A DNA stretch of 64,000 nt from a candidate division KSB1 bacterium (GTDB lineage Bacteria > Zhuqueibacterota > Zhuqueibacteria > JANLFK01 > Oleimicrobiaceae), in NCBI GenBank assembly GCA_024655945.1, contig JANLFK010000010.1, positions 79,275 to 143,274 on the forward strand, given 5' to 3'. The notes below the pieces were generated by a model, which did not search any database, had not been told where the DNA came from, and saw only the letters and a program-made list of their open reading frames with translations. Below, piece by piece: positions 16,970 through 25,348 of the stretch (position 1 is the first letter of the stretch; each line of letters starts with the position of its first letter). Made by a program: the position numbers and the translations under genes.

Positions 16970-18175
16970 TCACGGCAGCGTCTCCAACACCTCCTTGATG
17001 CGCACGAACGCCCAGTCGATGTCCTTCTTGGTGATGACCAGCGGCGGGGCAAAGCGGATGATATGCTCATGGGTCTCCTTGCACAGCAGACCCTTCTTCT
17101 GCAAGGCCTCACAAAAGCGCCGTGCGCCCCCTGCCTGGGGATGAAGCTCGACACCGATGAGAAGTCCCTTGCCGCGCACTCCCTTGACGTGCTTGCTGTT
17201 GATAGTGCGGAGCTTTTCCATGAAATAGGTGCCCATCTTGAAGGCGTTCTCCGGCAAGCGTTCCTCGACGATGACCCGCAACGCCTCCCTGGCGACGGCG
17301 CAGGCAAGAGGATTGCCGCCAAAGGTGGAGCCGTGCTCGCCTGGGGTGAACACGCCGAGCACCTCCTTCTTGGAGAGCACCGCGGACACCGGATAGAACC
17401 CTCCGCTCAAGGCCTTGCCGACGGTGATGACATCCGGCTTGATGCCCTCATGCTCGTAGGCGAAGAGCTTGCCGGTCCGGCCTAACCCGGTCTGGATCTC
17501 GTCGAGCATCAAGAGGACGTTGCGCGCGCGGCAAATCTCCGCCGCCTGACGCAGGTAGCCCACAGGCGGCACGATGATGCCCCCTTCACCCTGGATGGGC
17601 TCCACCAAGAAGGCCACTGTGTTCTTGTTGATGGCCTTTTCCAAGGCGCGGGCATCTCCGTAGGGGATAATCTTGAAACCCGGCGTGAAGGGGCCAAACC
17701 ACTGCCGGTAGAGCGGTTCCGTGGAAAAGCCGACGATCGTGGTCGTGCGGCCGGCAAAGTTGTTCTCGCAGACGATGATCTCGGCCTTGTCCTTCTTCAC
17801 CCCCTTCTTGATGTAGCCCCATTTGCGTGCCGCCTTGATGGCGGTTTCCACTGCCTCGGCGCCGCTGTTCATGGGCAGCACCATGTCAAAGCCGGTCAGT
17901 TCGCAGAGCTCCTTGCAAAACAGGCCGAGCTGGTCGTTGCGAAAGGCGCGCGAGGTGAGAGTGAGCCTGCCGGCCTGGCGCGTCATCGCCTTCACCAAGC
18001 GCGGGTGACAGTGTCCTTGGTTGAGGGCAGAGTAGGCGCTGAGAAAGTCGAGGTACCGATTGCCCTCCACATCGTACGCCCAGATGCCCTTTCCTCTGGT
18101 GAGGACGACGTCCAGCGGGTGGTAGTTGTGTGCCCCGTACTGGTCCTCGATCCGGATTAGCTCCTCGGTCTTCAT
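16970..18175 (-). CDS. rocD: Ornithine--oxo-acid aminotransferase
   Basis: This 401-residue class III PLP aminotransferase converts ornithine and 2-oxoglutarate to glutamate semialdehyde and glutamate. Family marks are [13 protein letters not shown] near the start, [44 protein letters not shown] and the Schiff-base lysine in [14 protein letters not shown], then [11 protein letters not shown]. The N-terminal YGAHNYHPL favours OAT over acetylornithine aminotransferase. ATG 18175 has AAAGGAG upstream. It heads an operon with the MFS gene. Confidence 0.88.
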   Translation of the reverse strand: MKTEELIRIEDQYGAHNYHPLDVVLTRGKGIWAYDVEGNRYLDFLSAYSALNQGHCHPRLVKAMTRQAGRLTLTSRAFRNDQLGLFCKELCELTGFDMVLPMNSGAEAVETAIKAARKWGYIKKGVKKDKAEIIVCENNFAGRTTTIVGFSTEPLYRQWFGPFTPGFKIIPYGDARALEKAINKNTVAFLVEPIQGEGGIIVPPVGYLRQAAEICRARNVLLMLDEIQTGLGRTGKLFAYEHEGIKPDVITVGKALSGGFYPVSAVLSKKEVLGVFTPGEHGSTFGGNPLACAVAREALRVIVEERLPENAFKMGTYFMEKLRTINSKHVKGVRGKGLLIGVELHPQAGGARRFCEALQKKGLLCKETHEHIIRFAPPLVITKKDIDWAFVRIKEVLETLP

Positions 18176-18380
18176 CCGGTCTCCTTTCGGCTGTTCCGTC
18201 TCTTGCAGACCCGATGGCAAAAATACAACAAATGCCGGCAAATTGCAAACGCAATCTTGGCGCAGGTGGAGGAGGACCTTACTGCATCCGTCGCCTTGCT
18301 GGCCTTCAAGTGTTCTTGCGCAAGCGGCGGAAGCGACCGGAGAGCTTGGTCCCGTTTCCCTGGCCAAGCGCCGAAAACAC

Positions 18381-18409
18381 TTGACTCTTGCGCCGGGATT
18401 TCCTAAATT
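18381..18409 (+). promoter_or_regulatory. Orphan promoter at the edge of the accessory island
   Basis: TTGACT (18381-18386) and TAAATT (18404-18409) are spaced by 17 bases. No good gene follows for about 250 bases. The region 18176-18664 otherwise holds an inverted repeat GTATCTGG/CCAGATAC at 18545-18552 and 18584-18591. The promoter may have lost its original gene when the island inserted, and could now drive the nuclease gene. Confidence 0.5.
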
Positions 18410-18592
18410 GCGCGCGCAACGGACGCCTCAAAGAGGGCAATGTCGCGCCTGTTATGCGGAGACCAGACGAAACCCGGGGCCCTGCCCGAGGCCACTGCAA
18501 CCCTTGGTCTCTATGGTCCCTTGGAGAACATGGGTGCGTCTCGGGTATCTGGAAGTGGCTCTTGAGACGGGTTTGGCCGGGAACCAGATACG

Positions 18593-18607
18593 GAGTAGTT
18601 AGGCGGC
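18593..18607 (+). repeat. Left copy of cassette-flanking direct repeat
   Basis: GAGTAGTTAGGCGGC matches GAGTCGTTAGGCGGC at 19635-19649 in 14 of 15 bases. GTTAGGC inside it fits the integron core-site consensus GTTRRRY. Confidence 0.65.
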
Positions 18608-19639
18608 GGTTCGCCAGAGTTGTTTGTACTCATCAATCAAATAAGGGAGGAAGGCTGGATCAAGATGATCAACCTATACTGGAGGACGCGCGGCCAGACA
18701 CGTAGCCTGGTCGAAAAGCCATTCCCGTCCGGGGCTGAGCTGGAGAGATACATACTTGACAATCAGGAAATTCTTGGGGGTGACATCTACGTCATCCATC
18801 GCCAGATTCGTACTGGATCCAAACAAGGGATTCCTGATATGTTAGGGGTAGATCAGGACTCCCGCGTGTGTATTATAGAGATCAAGAACGAAGAAGCAGG
18901 CGAGGACATTTTGCCACAAGCGCTTGGATATGCAATCTGGGCCGAAACGAATCCAGACTCCATAAAGGCAATTTGGCTAGAGAGTAAGAACAAACCTGAG
19001 GGCATTGAGCCGGACTGGGAAAACCTAGACATTCGCACTATCCTGATTGCCCCTTCTTTCAAACCAGCCGTACCTCGTATGGCAGGTAAGATAGGGTATG
19101 CTATTGATCTAGTGCAGGTGAGGCGTTACTGCTTTGAGGAAGAAGAGTTCTTGATGGTTGAGGTTCTAGAGTCCAAGCCTTTGCCCAAGGTCGGAGTGAC
19201 CAAAGTGGCGGGAGAATGGGATTGGGATTGTTACGAATCCGAACACGGAAAGGAAGCGACAGCGCAGTTCCGAAAAGCTGTAGAAGCAATAGCCGCGATG
19301 GCAGCTGAGCAAGGGTGGGAGTTGCCGTATAATCTCAATAGGTACTACACCGGCTTTAAGCTTGGGAATAGGGTAGTCTTTGCTGTGGGCTGGGGGGCAC
19401 CTACCCTTGGAACCTAAGGTTCAAATTACCCGAAGATATCGCCAGGAATTTTAGGGGCCACCAATGGGAATTTCAAAGGTATGATAGCAGCTTCCACGAA
19501 GCAGTGTTCCGACCTTTGAGGCTGGATTCTCTTGATATTTCGGAGTTGAAGCCGCTATTCATTGAAGCATACCGATATGTTTCTGGGCGTAGGTAGTTGA
19601 AGACCTTCTGCCGCCTAAGCTGGGGCTTAGCCGCGAGTC
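18598..19639 (+). mobile_element. Possible integron-like gene cassette
   Basis: One gene lies between two GTTAGGC core-like sites in direct orientation, with an inverted repeat starting 14 bases after the reading frame ends. This is the layout of an integron cassette. Against it, the 3' site is only about 40 bases, shorter than usual attC sites, and no integrase is visible. Insertion with target duplication is the alternative. Confidence 0.4.
18665..19596 (+). pseudogene. PD-(D/E)XK nuclease-like gene, one frameshift
   Basis: The protein starts MINLYWRTRGQTRSLVEKPF and has a nuclease core: IPDMLGVDQ, a short strand, then VCIIEIKNEEAGEDIL, fitting PD-x(n)-E-x-K. It then reads LPQALGYAIWAETNPDSIKA and has a C-terminal half of unknown role. 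The first frame ends early at 19417 after VFAVGWGAP. One extra G in the G6 run at 19392-19397 restores GWGGTYPWNLRFKLPEDIAR and a natural end at 19596 (about 311 residues). Codons are visibly more AT-rich than neighbouring genes, suggesting transfer. ATG 18665 follows GGGAGGAAGG at a rather long 11-base spacing. Confidence 0.65.
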
Positions 19640-19649
19640 GTTAGGCGGC
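19610..19649 (+). repeat. attC-like inverted repeat, right cassette boundary
   Basis: GCCGCCTAA (19610-19618) pairs with TTAGGCGGC (19641-19649) around a 22-base centre containing GGCTTAGCC. The right arm includes the core-like GTTAGGC at 19640-19646 and overlaps the right direct repeat. Confidence 0.55.
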
Positions 19650-19667
19650 CAACCAGAGAGACGGCAC

Positions 19668-19913
19668 ATGGTACATCGAGCAGCAAGTGCTGCAAGTCCG
19701 GGGTTCAAGTCGGTCGAGGAGGTCAAGGAGCAACCCTACGACCTTACCGCCTGACACCCGAACCGCCAAGAGGCCGAGGCTTTACCCTCCCCGATTGAAA
19801 TCGTGACTGGACTACTGGAGAAAGAGCGGGAGATCCTGAGCATAGTGGAAGAGCTGGACGAACTTTTGAATGACCGAGAGTCGCAGACTGCCAATGCGTC
19901 GGGCCATAGATAA
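19668..19913 (+). pseudogene. hsdM: 3' remnant of a type I methyltransferase gene
   Basis: The frame reads VEEVKEQPYDLTA, then a TGA stop at 19752, then HPNRQEAEALPSPIEIV and LLEKEREILSIVEELDELL. This is the usual HsdM C-terminus ('YDLTARNPNR...LPSPEEI' then a coiled coil), with the Arg codon turned into TGA. Everything upstream, including the methyltransferase domain, is missing: the sequence breaks at the cassette boundary near 19650. It is non-functional but shows that the following genes belonged to a type I restriction operon. Confidence 0.65.
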
Positions 19914-20160
19914 ACAGGAAGTGAGAAAATGGCTCTCCGGACAACGAGCCGCAGGGGAGCGCCTCGCACAAGAGCGGGTGCAATTCCTGGTCTCTCTTAC
20001 CTATGAGCGCTCCATCGAAATTTACCTTGGGTTATGTGGCGTGATGGCGGGTGATCAGAGAGAGACCCCTTCTCCTGTGCTTCTGGCGGTCCGTCAGGCT
20101 GTCTTGCGCCTCAATGGAGCGAATGGAAGATGGATGTCCTGCAAGCTGCCGTTGAAGTAG
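19894..20160 (+). CDS. Small helical protein preceding a nucleotidyltransferase
   Basis: This 88-residue product, MRRAIDKQEVRKWLSGQRAA followed by RLAQERVQFLVSLTYERSIE, is mostly helical and ends LRLNGANGRWMSCKLPLK. ATG 19870 is a possible longer start. It overlaps the hsdM remnant at one end and the nucleotidyltransferase by 31 bases at the other. I recall similar small proteins directly before such nucleotidyltransferases; an antitoxin or partner role is an inference from the overlap only. The frame is intact while hsdM and hsdS are broken. Confidence 0.55.
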   Translation: MRRAIDKQEVRKWLSGQRAAGERLAQERVQFLVSLTYERSIEIYLGLCGVMAGDQRETPSPVLLAVRQAVLRLNGANGRWMSCKLPLK

Positions 20161-20720
20161 CGCGCTTTCTCGAAGACCGTGGGATCCCGTATTTCCTCAT
20201 CGGAGGTCTGGCCCTGCAGCACTGGGGCGAGCCGCGCCTGACCCGAGACGTGGACATAACGGTACTTATGTCCCCGGAAAAACTGGATGCATTTGTAGAT
20301 GCGGTTCTCTCGCAGTTCGCTCCTCGGATATCCGATGCCCGGGAGTTTGCTCTTCAACACCGGGTCCTGCTGGTTCAGACTGGGCAGCGACTGCCGATTG
20401 ACATTTCCTTAGGAATCCCGGGCTACGAGGAAGAGGCGCTTCAACGGGCCGCAGAGGTGGACTTTCCTGGCGTAGGGAAACTGCGGCTGATCGGCCCGGA
20501 GGACCTGATCATCCACAAATGCGTCGCCGGACGGGCTCGCGATGGAGAGGACGTGGAAGGCATTCTCATCCGTCAGAGACTGAAGCTGGACCTTGACCTG
20601 ATTCGGAGCTGGCTTGGTGGGTTTCGGGAGGTGGTGGATACGCATGATCCGCTTGAGCTCTTTGAGAATGCCGTAGAACGGGCCCGGCGGGCACTGGAGG
20701 AGGCAGGAAACAAACCATGA
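20130..20720 (+). CDS. MNT/AbiEii-type nucleotidyltransferase
   Basis: This 196-residue protein has the minimal nucleotidyltransferase core: FLIGGLALQHWGEPRLTRD with the GG pair at 25-26 and metal-binding D40 and D42 (RDVDI). PIDISLGIPGYEEE follows with the third acidic position, then LRLIGPEDLIIHKCVAGR, typical of AbiEii/DUF6036-like proteins. Such enzymes can act as toxins that modify tRNA or proteins, or as partners in defence operons. It overlaps the small helical ORF upstream by 31 bases and the hsdS start by four (ATGA), so it was part of one polycistronic type I locus. Confidence 0.8.
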   Translation: MDVLQAAVEVARFLEDRGIPYFLIGGLALQHWGEPRLTRDVDITVLMSPEKLDAFVDAVLSQFAPRISDAREFALQHRVLLVQTGQRLPIDISLGIPGYEEEALQRAAEVDFPGVGKLRLIGPEDLIIHKCVAGRARDGEDVEGILIRQRLKLDLDLIRSWLGGFREVVDTHDPLELFENAVERARRALEEAGNKP

Positions 20721-21337
20721 CCGAAGGTCCCTACAAACTCCCCTCCGGCTGGCGCTAGGTGCGGTTAGGGGAGGTGTGCGAGATCAATCCTCGACGGCCT
20801 CGCAGACAACGAGAACCAAATGTCCACGTTTGTGCCAATGTCGGCAGTTGATGGTGAAAGCGTGACGGTTGTCAGCGCTGAAGAGCATCCTTAAGAGCGG
20901 GTCTGGAAAGGCCACACTTACTTTGAAGAAAAGGACGTCGTTTCGCCAAGATCACGCCCTGTATGAAAAATCGGAAGGCCAATATTCTACGAGGGCCAAT
21001 CGACCAGTATTGGACCTGAATCGACCGAGTTCCGTGTGCTGCACCGTGCGAAGACGTTATCTCGGAGTGGATATGGGTTCTCGTAAGGCAAGAACGCTTG
21101 CGCGAAGAAGCCAAGATGGCCTTCTGGGGAGGCGTGGGCAATGAAGGGTGCCTCAGGAATTTCATGAACCGCACCTCATCCCCTCCCACCCCTCCCCAAG
21201 CAACGGCGCATCGTGGCGCACCTGGAGCAGGTCCAGGAACGCGTGCGGGCGCTGAAGGAAGCCCAGGCGGCCACCGAAGCAGATCTCCAGCGCCTGGAGC
21301 AGGCGATTTTGGATAAAGCCTCTCGGGGGAGCTGTGA
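20717..21337 (+). pseudogene. hsdS: Decayed type I restriction specificity subunit
   Basis: ATG 20717 overlaps the nucleotidyltransferase stop. The frame opens MTEGPYKLPSGWR, then a TAG where Trp is expected, then VRLGEVCEINPRRP, a textbook HsdS opening. Further pieces in shifted frames are TFVPMSAVDGE, a stop, VWKGHTYFEEKDV, EEAKMAFWGGVGN and finally the conserved coiled coil IVAHLEQVQERVRALKEAQ with LQRLEQAILDKASRG. Several stops and frameshifts make this a true pseudogene, not one base error. Only half the length of a usual two-TRD HsdS remains. Confidence 0.8.
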
Positions 21338-21340
21338 GCG

Positions 21341-21855
21341 ATGGAGAGAGGTCTGTGGGGCCAACCGGCCAGGCGAACCGCCGAATACCACCAGTTCCAT
21401 GATGAAAGTGAGCCGAACAAGCGCTGGCTCTTGATTGGCCTACTTTTCCTTGGGACGCGACACCCTAATGAGGTGCGGGCCGTTCCAAAAAAGTGGCGAA
21501 GCTACGAAAACTACTGCGGCGAGATCCACTTCGCTGATTTGCCCAAGAGCTTTGGCGGCAACTGGACCGCGAAAGGGCGCGTGGCACGAGAGTGGATGCG
21601 AGGCTTCCAAAATAGCCTGAACGACCGCGTCTTCTTCTCTGCCCTGACGCTTGATCGCCATGGCCCCCGGCACGAGCACCAGCGCTTCTGCGCAGACTTC
21701 CAGGCGTACAACCGGTTTACGGCGATGGCAAAGCCGGCATCGCCTGGCACCTTGGGCCACAGAATCTGGACGACCTTGCCGTTCACTTCATGTCCGACGG
21801 TAGAAACGGCGCCGTGAAGGTACTGGGTGGGCCGACCTTAAGACGAATCGCGTAG
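21341..21855 (+). pseudogene. Broken DUF3800 protein gene
   Basis: The frame reads YHQFHDESEPNKRWLLIGLL, the DUF3800 opening with its DES motif, then IHFADLPKSFGGNW and VFFSALTLDRHGP. Around 21735 the reading frame changes: GIAWHLGPQNLDDLAVHFMS and LGGPTLRRIA follow in another frame, ending at TAG 21853-21855. DUF3800 proteins often ride in defence islands. It is adjacent to the hsdS ruin. Confidence 0.55.
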
Positions 21856-22595
21856 TACTTAGTGCAGACGGTGCGGCCCAACGCGTCCGTCGACACCAGA
21901 AGTGACCGTAATCAGAGATGCTTCCCTCGCCGAGAATAAACGAGGCAGAGAGTGCTATTCGTGAGCCGTGTGGGAAACGTTGCTTGTTCCGCCTTACGGT
22001 CGAGCCATTGAATCCCCGCGCTCAGACGCCCTGCTTGAAGGGGTGAAGGCCTTGGCGCTGGTTGCGCACGGAGAATCTGATTTCTCGCGGATCAAGCAGA
22101 TCACATCATCGCTGCTGATGCTGCGCGCGTCCATGTTCCAGGCCCGGAGCTGGTTTTTGAACCCTTCTCGCCATGCTTCGTTCGGGTGGATAGTTTCGGG
22201 CTCAAGATTTCCTGGACGAAAATCGCATGAGGGCAAACCATCTCCAGAGGAGAGCCTATCCGGGCAGGAGCCTGGTACAGCGCGCAAGGCACATCGCTCA
22301 TTTCAAGGTGATTGACGAAACCCGTGGCAGCTTGCGCATCGTTTCTGCATCGAGAGGAAGACCGGCAGCAAGACGAAACCATTCGACCGGCAAGCAGCGG
22401 CGCTCCGAATCGGGCGGAAGTCGGCAAGCCGACCTCCCGAAAGCCCGGGCAATGGGCGAATTCGCTGCCTCAGAGCGCACCCAGCTTGACAGGATTTCAC
22501 TCGGCCCGGCGGCGGAGCCCGGCACCATAGAACAATCGGCGATGCTGGGGGTGGCAAGTTGCCATCCCACGTAAACTCAATTCGCGGAGGTAGTC
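21856..22595. other. Degenerate region, no gene resolved
   Basis: About 740 bases after the DUF3800 fragment. Both strands have short open frames of about 100 codons with protein-like patches (for example ETIHPNEAWREGF on the minus strand), but none has a ribosome site or a recognisable domain. It probably holds further decayed island genes. Confidence 0.4.
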
Positions 22596-23102
22596 ATGCG
22601 TCGGTACATCGTGCTTGTTGCTATTGTCGCGTCGGTGGTGTGCCTTGGCATCTTGGCCTGCAGCCAGGAAACCCCGGTGACGGAGGAGATGATCCCCAAG
22701 GCAGTGAAGGATGCCCTGCTGGCCAGGTTCCCCACCGCCGAGATCGGCCGAGCCACCAGGGCCAAGGAGGGTGGCGCCATCGTCTACGACGTCGAATTCA
22801 AGGAAGGCGACCGGAAGTGCGAGGCGGACATTAGGGAGGATGGGAGCTACATCAACTACGAGAAGGCAATCGCGCCCAGTGACCTACCCGAAGCCATCCG
22901 CCAGGCCATCGAGGAGCGCTATCCCGAGTCCACCTTGAAGGAGGCAATGGAGGAAACCGAGGTGCGAGGGAAGGAGGAGAGGCTCTCCGCCTACGAGGTG
23001 ACCATCACCACGACCAACGACAAAGAGGCGGAAGTGCGGGTGTCTGCTCAGGGCAAAATTCTCGAGGACAGCGGAGCAAAAAAGCCGAAGAACAAGAACT
23101 GA
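22596..23102 (+). CDS. PepSY-like lipoprotein
   Basis: This 168-residue protein has a lipoprotein signal (VCLGILACSQ). Two similar repeats follow: IPKAVKDALLARFPTAEIGR with YDVEFKEGDRKCEADI, and LPEAIRQAIEERYPESTLKE with YEVTITTTNDKEAEVRV. This is the pattern of PepSY-like (BLIP-like) periplasmic domains. The C-terminus is Lys-rich. ATG 22596 has CGGAGG upstream. Role unknown; such proteins are thought to bind or inhibit peptidases. Confidence 0.8.
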   Translation: MRRYIVLVAIVASVVCLGILACSQETPVTEEMIPKAVKDALLARFPTAEIGRATRAKEGGAIVYDVEFKEGDRKCEADIREDGSYINYEKAIAPSDLPEAIRQAIEERYPESTLKEAMEETEVRGKEERLSAYEVTITTTNDKEAEVRVSAQGKILEDSGAKKPKNKN

Positions 23103-23388
23103 CCGCGGCCGAACCCACTGCGGTCTGCTTTCCGGTTCGCTGCTCGTCAGTGCTCAGCCGCTCGGGGCTGCGTCGCAGGCATTCCTACTCAGCTGCAGAG
23201 CGTCGATCCTCGCATAGGCGGAGTCCCGGGTTGCCTTCGCATTTGGCCGGCGAACAGAGCGAGAAGCGGTGTCTCTGCCTTTCGCGAGCCGGCACAGCGC
23301 CCTAATCTGCCAGGTTGAGCCCGCGCGGTGGTCTGGTGCCACGGCAGAAGCGGATGCCTGGTCCCTACAAAGGCCTCCGCATTTTCTC

Positions 23389-23417
23389 TTGACAAACTCG
23401 CAAAATTGTGGTAACTT
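23389..23417 (+). promoter_or_regulatory. Promoter for the Gly-rich exported protein
   Basis: TTGACA (23389-23394) and TAACTT (23412-23417) are spaced by 17 bases, 55 bases before the start. The 286 bases between the previous stop and this promoter contain no recognised feature. Confidence 0.7.
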
Positions 23418-23472
23418 GGCTTCGCCGGCGGGGCAGAAGTAGCCAGAACAGAGGACGAACTTCGGAGGAAGT

Positions 23473-24135
23473 ATGCGAAGCCAGCATCTGCAGTGGACGG
23501 CTGCGGTCTGCGTATGCGCGATGGTACTGTGCAGTGTGGCAAACGCCAACGCCGACGGAAAGGGAGCTTATGGGGGCGGCGGTGGACCGCTCCTGCATTT
23601 CCAGACCTTCAGCAGCGACGGCATGGACCAATTGGCGCGGGTGCTCGGCGTGCCGCCACTGGGCTCGTACCTGCGCGGGGCAGGCGGCGCCGGTTACGCA
23701 TATTTTCTGCATTCGCGCATCGGCGGCCTCGGTGCAGGGGCCTCCCTGCGCAGCTCAGCGCTGATCAACGGGAAGGAACGGTCGTTGGAGGTGTCCTTCG
23801 GCTACGGCGGCTTCCTGGCTGAGTACATCAATCGACACGGTAGGCTCGTCACTTCGGCAGGCTGCGTCATTGGGGGCGGCGGCTACGAGGTGGAGATCAA
23901 GGACGACTCCGGCAGCCATAAGGCCAGCAAGGGGTTCTTCTGCATAGAGCCCTGCGTGGGGCTGCGCCTGCAATTGGTCGAGTTTGCGGCCTTGCAGGGG
24001 TGGGCTGGATACCTGCTGCCCGTGTCCGAGGAGCTGACCATTCGCTACGGGTCGGCGCTGTATCGACTCGCCGCAGGAGAGATGGGCGGCCTGTCGCTGA
24101 AGTTAGGCGTGATCTTCGGCGGCCAGGCACCCTGA
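23473..24135 (+). CDS. Exported Gly-rich beta protein, unknown function
   Basis: This 220-residue protein has a signal peptide ending near VANANA, then GAYGGGGGPLLHFQTF and alternating hydrophobic strands (GYGGFLAEYI, GGGGYEVEIK, GSALYRLAAGEMGGLSLKLG). It ends KLGVIFGGQ, as outer-membrane barrels and PorV-like proteins often do. ATG 23473 has GGAGG five bases upstream and its own promoter. A small barrel or surface protein is the best guess. Confidence 0.7.
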   Translation: MRSQHLQWTAAVCVCAMVLCSVANANADGKGAYGGGGGPLLHFQTFSSDGMDQLARVLGVPPLGSYLRGAGGAGYAYFLHSRIGGLGAGASLRSSALINGKERSLEVSFGYGGFLAEYINRHGRLVTSAGCVIGGGGYEVEIKDDSGSHKASKGFFCIEPCVGLRLQLVEFAALQGWAGYLLPVSEELTIRYGSALYRLAAGEMGGLSLKLGVIFGGQAP

Positions 24136-24262
24136 GAGGTACCCGCAGTCCCCGCCGGCGTCTTGCGCTGGTGCCGTGGGCTCGCGGGGTGACGCCACGC
24201 TCACTGCCCGGCATGTGACGCGCCACCAGTCACCCAATCCACCGAACAGAAAGGAGGCACCG

Positions 24263-25258
24263 GTGGCCTTGCGCTATTGGCTCATGTGCCTGGGGACCAC
24301 CTACGTGGCCGCGCTCTCCTGCAAGCCGTGGTTTTCCTCCACCGAGAGCATCCCAAAAGAGGCGACCAGGGAAGCGCTGCAGGAGCCCCAGCGATGGACT
24401 CCTCTGGACGAGCTGCTGAGCGCAGCGGCACAGCGCGCACTGGAGGAGTGTGACAGCCCCAAGCCCCAGGGAGGCATCCTCTGGGCCTCGCTCATCGACC
24501 TTGGCGACCCGCGCCTTCCCAAGTTGGCGTCCTATCGCGGGAACGAGAAGGTTTACCCGGCGAGCGTTATCAAGGCCTTCTACATGGTGGCAGCTCTCTA
24601 CCAGGTGCAACAAGGCATGCTCCGCTTAGATCGGGCGTTGCGCCGCGACCTGGAGCTCATGATCGCAATCAGCGACAACCAGGCCACCAACCGCATCGTG
24701 GATCGCCTCACGAACACTACCTCCGGAGACTCGCTGGACGGCAGCGCCTTCGAGGAATTCGCCTACAAACGCGGGTGGATGAACCGCTACTTCCGCAGCA
24801 TTGGATTCGACAGCGTCAACGCCTGCCAAAAGACCTGGGATGGCGACCCTTATGGCCGGGACTTGCAGCTCCTCGGCCAACCAACGGGCCTGAACTACCT
24901 CAACAGCAACAAGCTGACCACCGACGAGACGGCGCTGCCTCTCTATCTGATCGACCAGCGCAAGGTGGTGAGCCGGCGGGCCTGCGCAGCCATGCTCAAA
25001 CTGATGAGGCGTGAGCCCGACCCAGACGAGCAATTCCTGGCAGGCGTGCTGCCCAAAGGGGCCCGGCTGTGGTCCAAGCAGGGCCTGGTGGATAGCAAGC
25101 GCCACGATGCCGGAATCGTGCAACTGCCGAACGGCGCCCGCTTCATTTTGGTCGTCTTCACCGACAAGTCGGCGGGCGATTGCGACCTCTTGCGCCGTTT
25201 CGCCCGCAAGGTGGTGAGCTATTACGCCGGGGAAAACTCAGCCCGAGACGGCGACTAA
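24263..25258 (+). CDS. Class A beta-lactamase-fold serine hydrolase, lipoprotein
   Basis: The start GTG 24263 has AGGAGG five bases upstream and gives a short signal MALRYWLMCLGTTYVAALSC with a lipobox. Active-site boxes are SxxK in YPASVIKAFYM, SDN in IAISDNQATNRIVDRL, and KQG in LWSKQGLVDSKRHDAG. This matches the PF13354-type family of lipid-anchored beta-lactamase-like proteins. No convincing Glu166 (ExxLN) is seen, so penicillin hydrolysis is doubtful; a peptidase or peptidoglycan role is more likely. Confidence 0.82.
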   Translation: MALRYWLMCLGTTYVAALSCKPWFSSTESIPKEATREALQEPQRWTPLDELLSAAAQRALEECDSPKPQGGILWASLIDLGDPRLPKLASYRGNEKVYPASVIKAFYMVAALYQVQQGMLRLDRALRRDLELMIAISDNQATNRIVDRLTNTTSGDSLDGSAFEEFAYKRGWMNRYFRSIGFDSVNACQKTWDGDPYGRDLQLLGQPTGLNYLNSNKLTTDETALPLYLIDQRKVVSRRACAAMLKLMRREPDPDEQFLAGVLPKGARLWSKQGLVDSKRHDAGIVQLPNGARFILVVFTDKSAGDCDLLRRFARKVVSYYAGENSARDGD

Positions 25259-25348
25259 GGGCTCATCAGGCCGGCAGCAGTGCCACGCGGGTCATCTGCC
25301 AAGAGCCGTAGCGCATTTTGGGGATTCATCGCAAAAGGAGTCGATGTG

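Noticed and set aside
18388..18705. 105-codon + strand frame after the orphan promoter
   Set aside because: No protein-like pattern, no ribosome site, and it runs through the cassette repeat into the nuclease gene in another frame.
21968..22315. 115-codon + strand frame and two minus-strand frames in the same place
   Set aside because: Each has short plausible patches but none has a start signal, a domain, or a length that outcompetes the others.
24176..24262. Upstream extension of the beta-lactamase-fold protein
   Set aside because: GTG 24263 has a strong ribosome site and gives a lipoprotein signal; the extension does not.
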